Both the position numbers and the translations under genes were made by a program. DNA of 9,429 nucleotides from CAZUPF01 sp964622035. GTDB taxonomy: Bacteria > Patescibacteriota > WWE3 > JAUXAW01 > JAYEID01. How positions within the stretch are numbered: the first letter of the stretch is position 1; each line of letters begins with the position of its first letter. The notes beneath the pieces were generated by a model that was not told the DNA's origin, searched no databases, and worked only from the letters and a program-made list of their open reading frames with translations. Location of the stretch: the NCBI GenBank assembly GCA_964622035.1, contig CAZUPF010000024.1:1-9429 (forward strand), given 5' to 3'. Positions 8,214 to 9,429 of the stretch are shown here, piece after piece.

Positions 8214-8954
8214 ATGCCCAACCTGCCTACCAAACTACCGGTCAAAAGATTAGCCCTGCTTTTGACTCTCCTCGTGTTTCTCGCCCCAACCACCGCTTTC
8301 GGGGCGGGGGTTACGCTCTCTCTTTCTCCAGAAAGTGGGACGCAGAGTGCCGCCTTTGATGTAAAAATTATGCTTAATACTGGAGACCAGGAGGCTGGGG
8401 CGGTAGACATTGCGCTCACCTGGGAACCAGAAAAACTCGGAATCTCCAAGGCCAGCATCTCGGCTGGCGCGGATTTCAGCATTGTCGCGGTTTCGGTAGA
8501 TGAGACCAAAAAACTGATTGAGTTCACCGTTTACGCTGATGAGGAATTCTCGGGAACCGCTCTCCACCTAGCTACGCTGAGATTCACCCCCCAAAAAACG
8601 TCTGGGACCGCTGAACTCCGCCTCTCCCAAGAGACCACAGGGGTATTCCTCGATGGGGAAGACATTCTCAACGGGGTGTCTGGCGCAACCTACACCCTAG
8701 CATCCGCCGTTGGGGGCGATGACGAGGAGGAGGATGAGGAAACCCACCGCGAGTGCCAAAGCGAGGTTTGCATCGAGGTTTCCGGAGCGGGGTCCGACGA
8801 GTGCACAACCAACAGCGACTGCCAGAGCAGCAGCGATGTTGGCGGGGACGCGGGAGAAATAAACACTGCCGGCCGGGAAGACTTTATGATTTTTCTAACT
8901 CTCTTTGCATTAAGCCTAATTACCGGTGGATTTCTATGGCTAGCGATACCCTAG
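8214..8954 (+). CDS. Cohesin-like protein with signal peptide, acidic Cys linker and C-terminal membrane helix
   Basis: This is a 246-residue protein starting 4 bases after the previous stop. There is no good ribosome binding site of its own, so translation probably depends on the upstream gene. Residues 1-31 look like a cleavable signal peptide (KR, a leucine-rich core, then AFGA before G32). Residues about 32-162 are cohesin-like: VTLSLSPESG, VDIALTWEPEKLGI, LATLRFTP, YTL. An acidic stretch follows at 169-176. The four cysteines at 181, 186, 197 and 203, in CQSEVC and ECTTNSDC, form a compact motif that resembles linkers I recall from CPR surface proteins. Residues 223-245 are a membrane helix at the extreme C-terminus with no basic residue after it. 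The mature domain should face outward and be held by its C-terminus, the opposite of the preceding protein. Inferred role: a second cell-surface socket. Confidence 0.85.
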   Translation: MPNLPTKLPVKRLALLLTLLVFLAPTTAFGAGVTLSLSPESGTQSAAFDVKIMLNTGDQEAGAVDIALTWEPEKLGISKASISAGADFSIVAVSVDETKKLIEFTVYADEEFSGTALHLATLRFTPQKTSGTAELRLSQETTGVFLDGEDILNGVSGATYTLASAVGGDDEEEDEETHRECQSEVCIEVSGAGSDECTTNSDCQSSSDVGGDAGEINTAGREDFMIFLTLFALSLITGGFLWLAIP

Positions 8955-8960
8955 CAGAAA

Positions 8961-8965
8961 AGGAG
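8961..8965 (+). promoter_or_regulatory. Ribosome binding site of the fifth gene
   Basis: AGGAG lies 9 bases before ATG at 8975, in the 20-base gap after the stop at 8954. It is the clearest Shine-Dalgarno sequence in the window. No hairpin terminator is visible in the gap, so the fifth gene is probably in the same transcript. Confidence 0.8.
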
Positions 8966-8974
8966 ATAAAACCA

Positions 8975-9429
8975 ATGAATAAGAAAAAAATCTCGGTCGT
9001 GGTTGGTGTGGTGGTCCTGACCTTGGGAACCGTCGGTACTGTTTTTGGGCTTAAGTACTTCCGCGGTTTGGAGTCTTCCGCCGCACCGGAAAATGAACCC
9101 CAACTAGCCCGGGTCACCGAGCTTGCCCCGCAAAGCGCTACCGTTACCTGGATAACCAGCGCTCCCGCCTTCGGATTCATCTCCTACGGGGAAACCATGG
9201 GGCTGGGGAAGGTTACCCAAGAAGAGCAAAAGACGGAGGCCCACCGAGTAACCCTCACCGCGCTCACCCCCAGCACCACTTACTACTACAAAATTGGTGT
9301 GGGTAGCGAGCTTTTTGACAACCAAGGCGTTCCTTACAGCTTCACCACCCCCGCCGCGGCAGCGGGAGAGCAGGCCGCCACGACCAGCGAAGAAGAAGAA
9401 GAAGAGGAAGAAGAAGAAGAAAGCTCCCC
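8975..9429 (+). CDS. Membrane-anchored Fn3 (purple-acid-phosphatase N-terminal-like) protein, cut by the right edge
   Basis: The first 151 codons are present and the 3' end is missing. Residues 3-5 are KKK and residues 6-25 form a membrane helix. Residues about 43-126 are an Fn3-like domain of the type found at the N-terminus of purple acid phosphatases: RVTEL, SATVTWIT, GFISYGE, HRVTLTALTPSTTYYYKI, YSFTTP. The module is similar to the Fn3 of the first gene of the operon (VRITNL, FSVSWTT, GSVSWG). After a short Ala/Thr linker comes a run of 11 Glu residues (139-149), then SSP at the edge. The acidic run probably works as a spacer to a further domain outside the window. An enzyme could follow, but nothing visible shows one. 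Position and spacing place it in the cohesin/dockerin operon. Confidence 0.85.
   Translation, partial: MNKKKISVVVGVVVLTLGTVGTVFGLKYFRGLESSAAPENEPQLARVTELAPQSATVTWITSAPAFGFISYGETMGLGKVTQEEQKTEAHRVTLTALTPSTTYYYKIGVGSELFDNQGVPYSFTTPAAAAGEQAATTSEEEEEEEEEEESS
9389..9421 (+). repeat. GAA/GAG triplet run coding for eleven glutamates
   Basis: Ten GAA codons and one GAG codon lie in frame in the fifth gene. It is a near-perfect trinucleotide repeat of 33 bases. Changes in triplet number would alter linker length without shifting the frame. Confidence 0.9.

Noticed and set aside
8880..8954. Exosortase or sortase sorting signal at the C-terminus of the 8214 protein
   Set aside because: There is no LPXTG or PEP motif and no basic residues after the helix; a plain C-terminal membrane anchor explains it.

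Overview
The window looks like an accessory, cell-surface region of a bacterium that anchors its exported proteins with uncleaved N-terminal membrane segments. No sortase motif or lipobox is visible. Modules suggest Candidate Phyla Radiation (Patescibacteria), possibly Microgenomates: cohesin-like and dockerin-like domains, purple-acid-phosphatase-type Fn3 domains, and N-termini made of one membrane helix followed by an Arg/Lys-rich patch. This is recognition from memory of similar proteins and is only moderately secure. GC content is a little above half by eye. TGA is used as a stop (end of the 4207 gene), which argues against the UGA-recoding lineages.

Minus strand, 1-4100: one very long open frame, intact over at least 1366 codons. 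It encodes a membrane-anchored SpvB/RHS (YD-repeat) protein whose C-terminus lies beyond the left edge. A 106-base divergent intergenic region (4101-4206) holds a strong sigma70-like promoter for the rightward operon and a weaker candidate for the RHS gene. Their -35 boxes are only 6 bases apart.

Plus strand, 4207 to the right edge: five tightly packed genes that look like one operon, with ATGA and TAATG overlaps or gaps of 4-20 bases. In order: (1) membrane-anchored Fn3 protein with a C-terminal dockerin-like pair of calcium loops; (2) protein with an N-terminal cohesin-like domain, an Ig-like domain, three cysteine-rich repeats and a C-terminal dockerin-like pair; (3) short membrane-anchored single cohesin-like protein; (4) signal-peptide cohesin-like protein with a C-terminal membrane helix; (5) membrane-anchored Fn3 protein, cut by the right edge inside or just after a poly-Glu run.

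The most interesting reading is a compact self-assembling surface system. Two proteins carry dockerin-like plugs, three carry cohesin-like sockets, one carries both, and the two socket-only proteins are fixed to the membrane by opposite ends. This resembles the logic of a cellulosome, but no catalytic domain is visible. The role is therefore more likely adhesion or surface scaffolding, and the divergent RHS protein may be part of the same surface programme. Binding between these domains is inferred, not shown.
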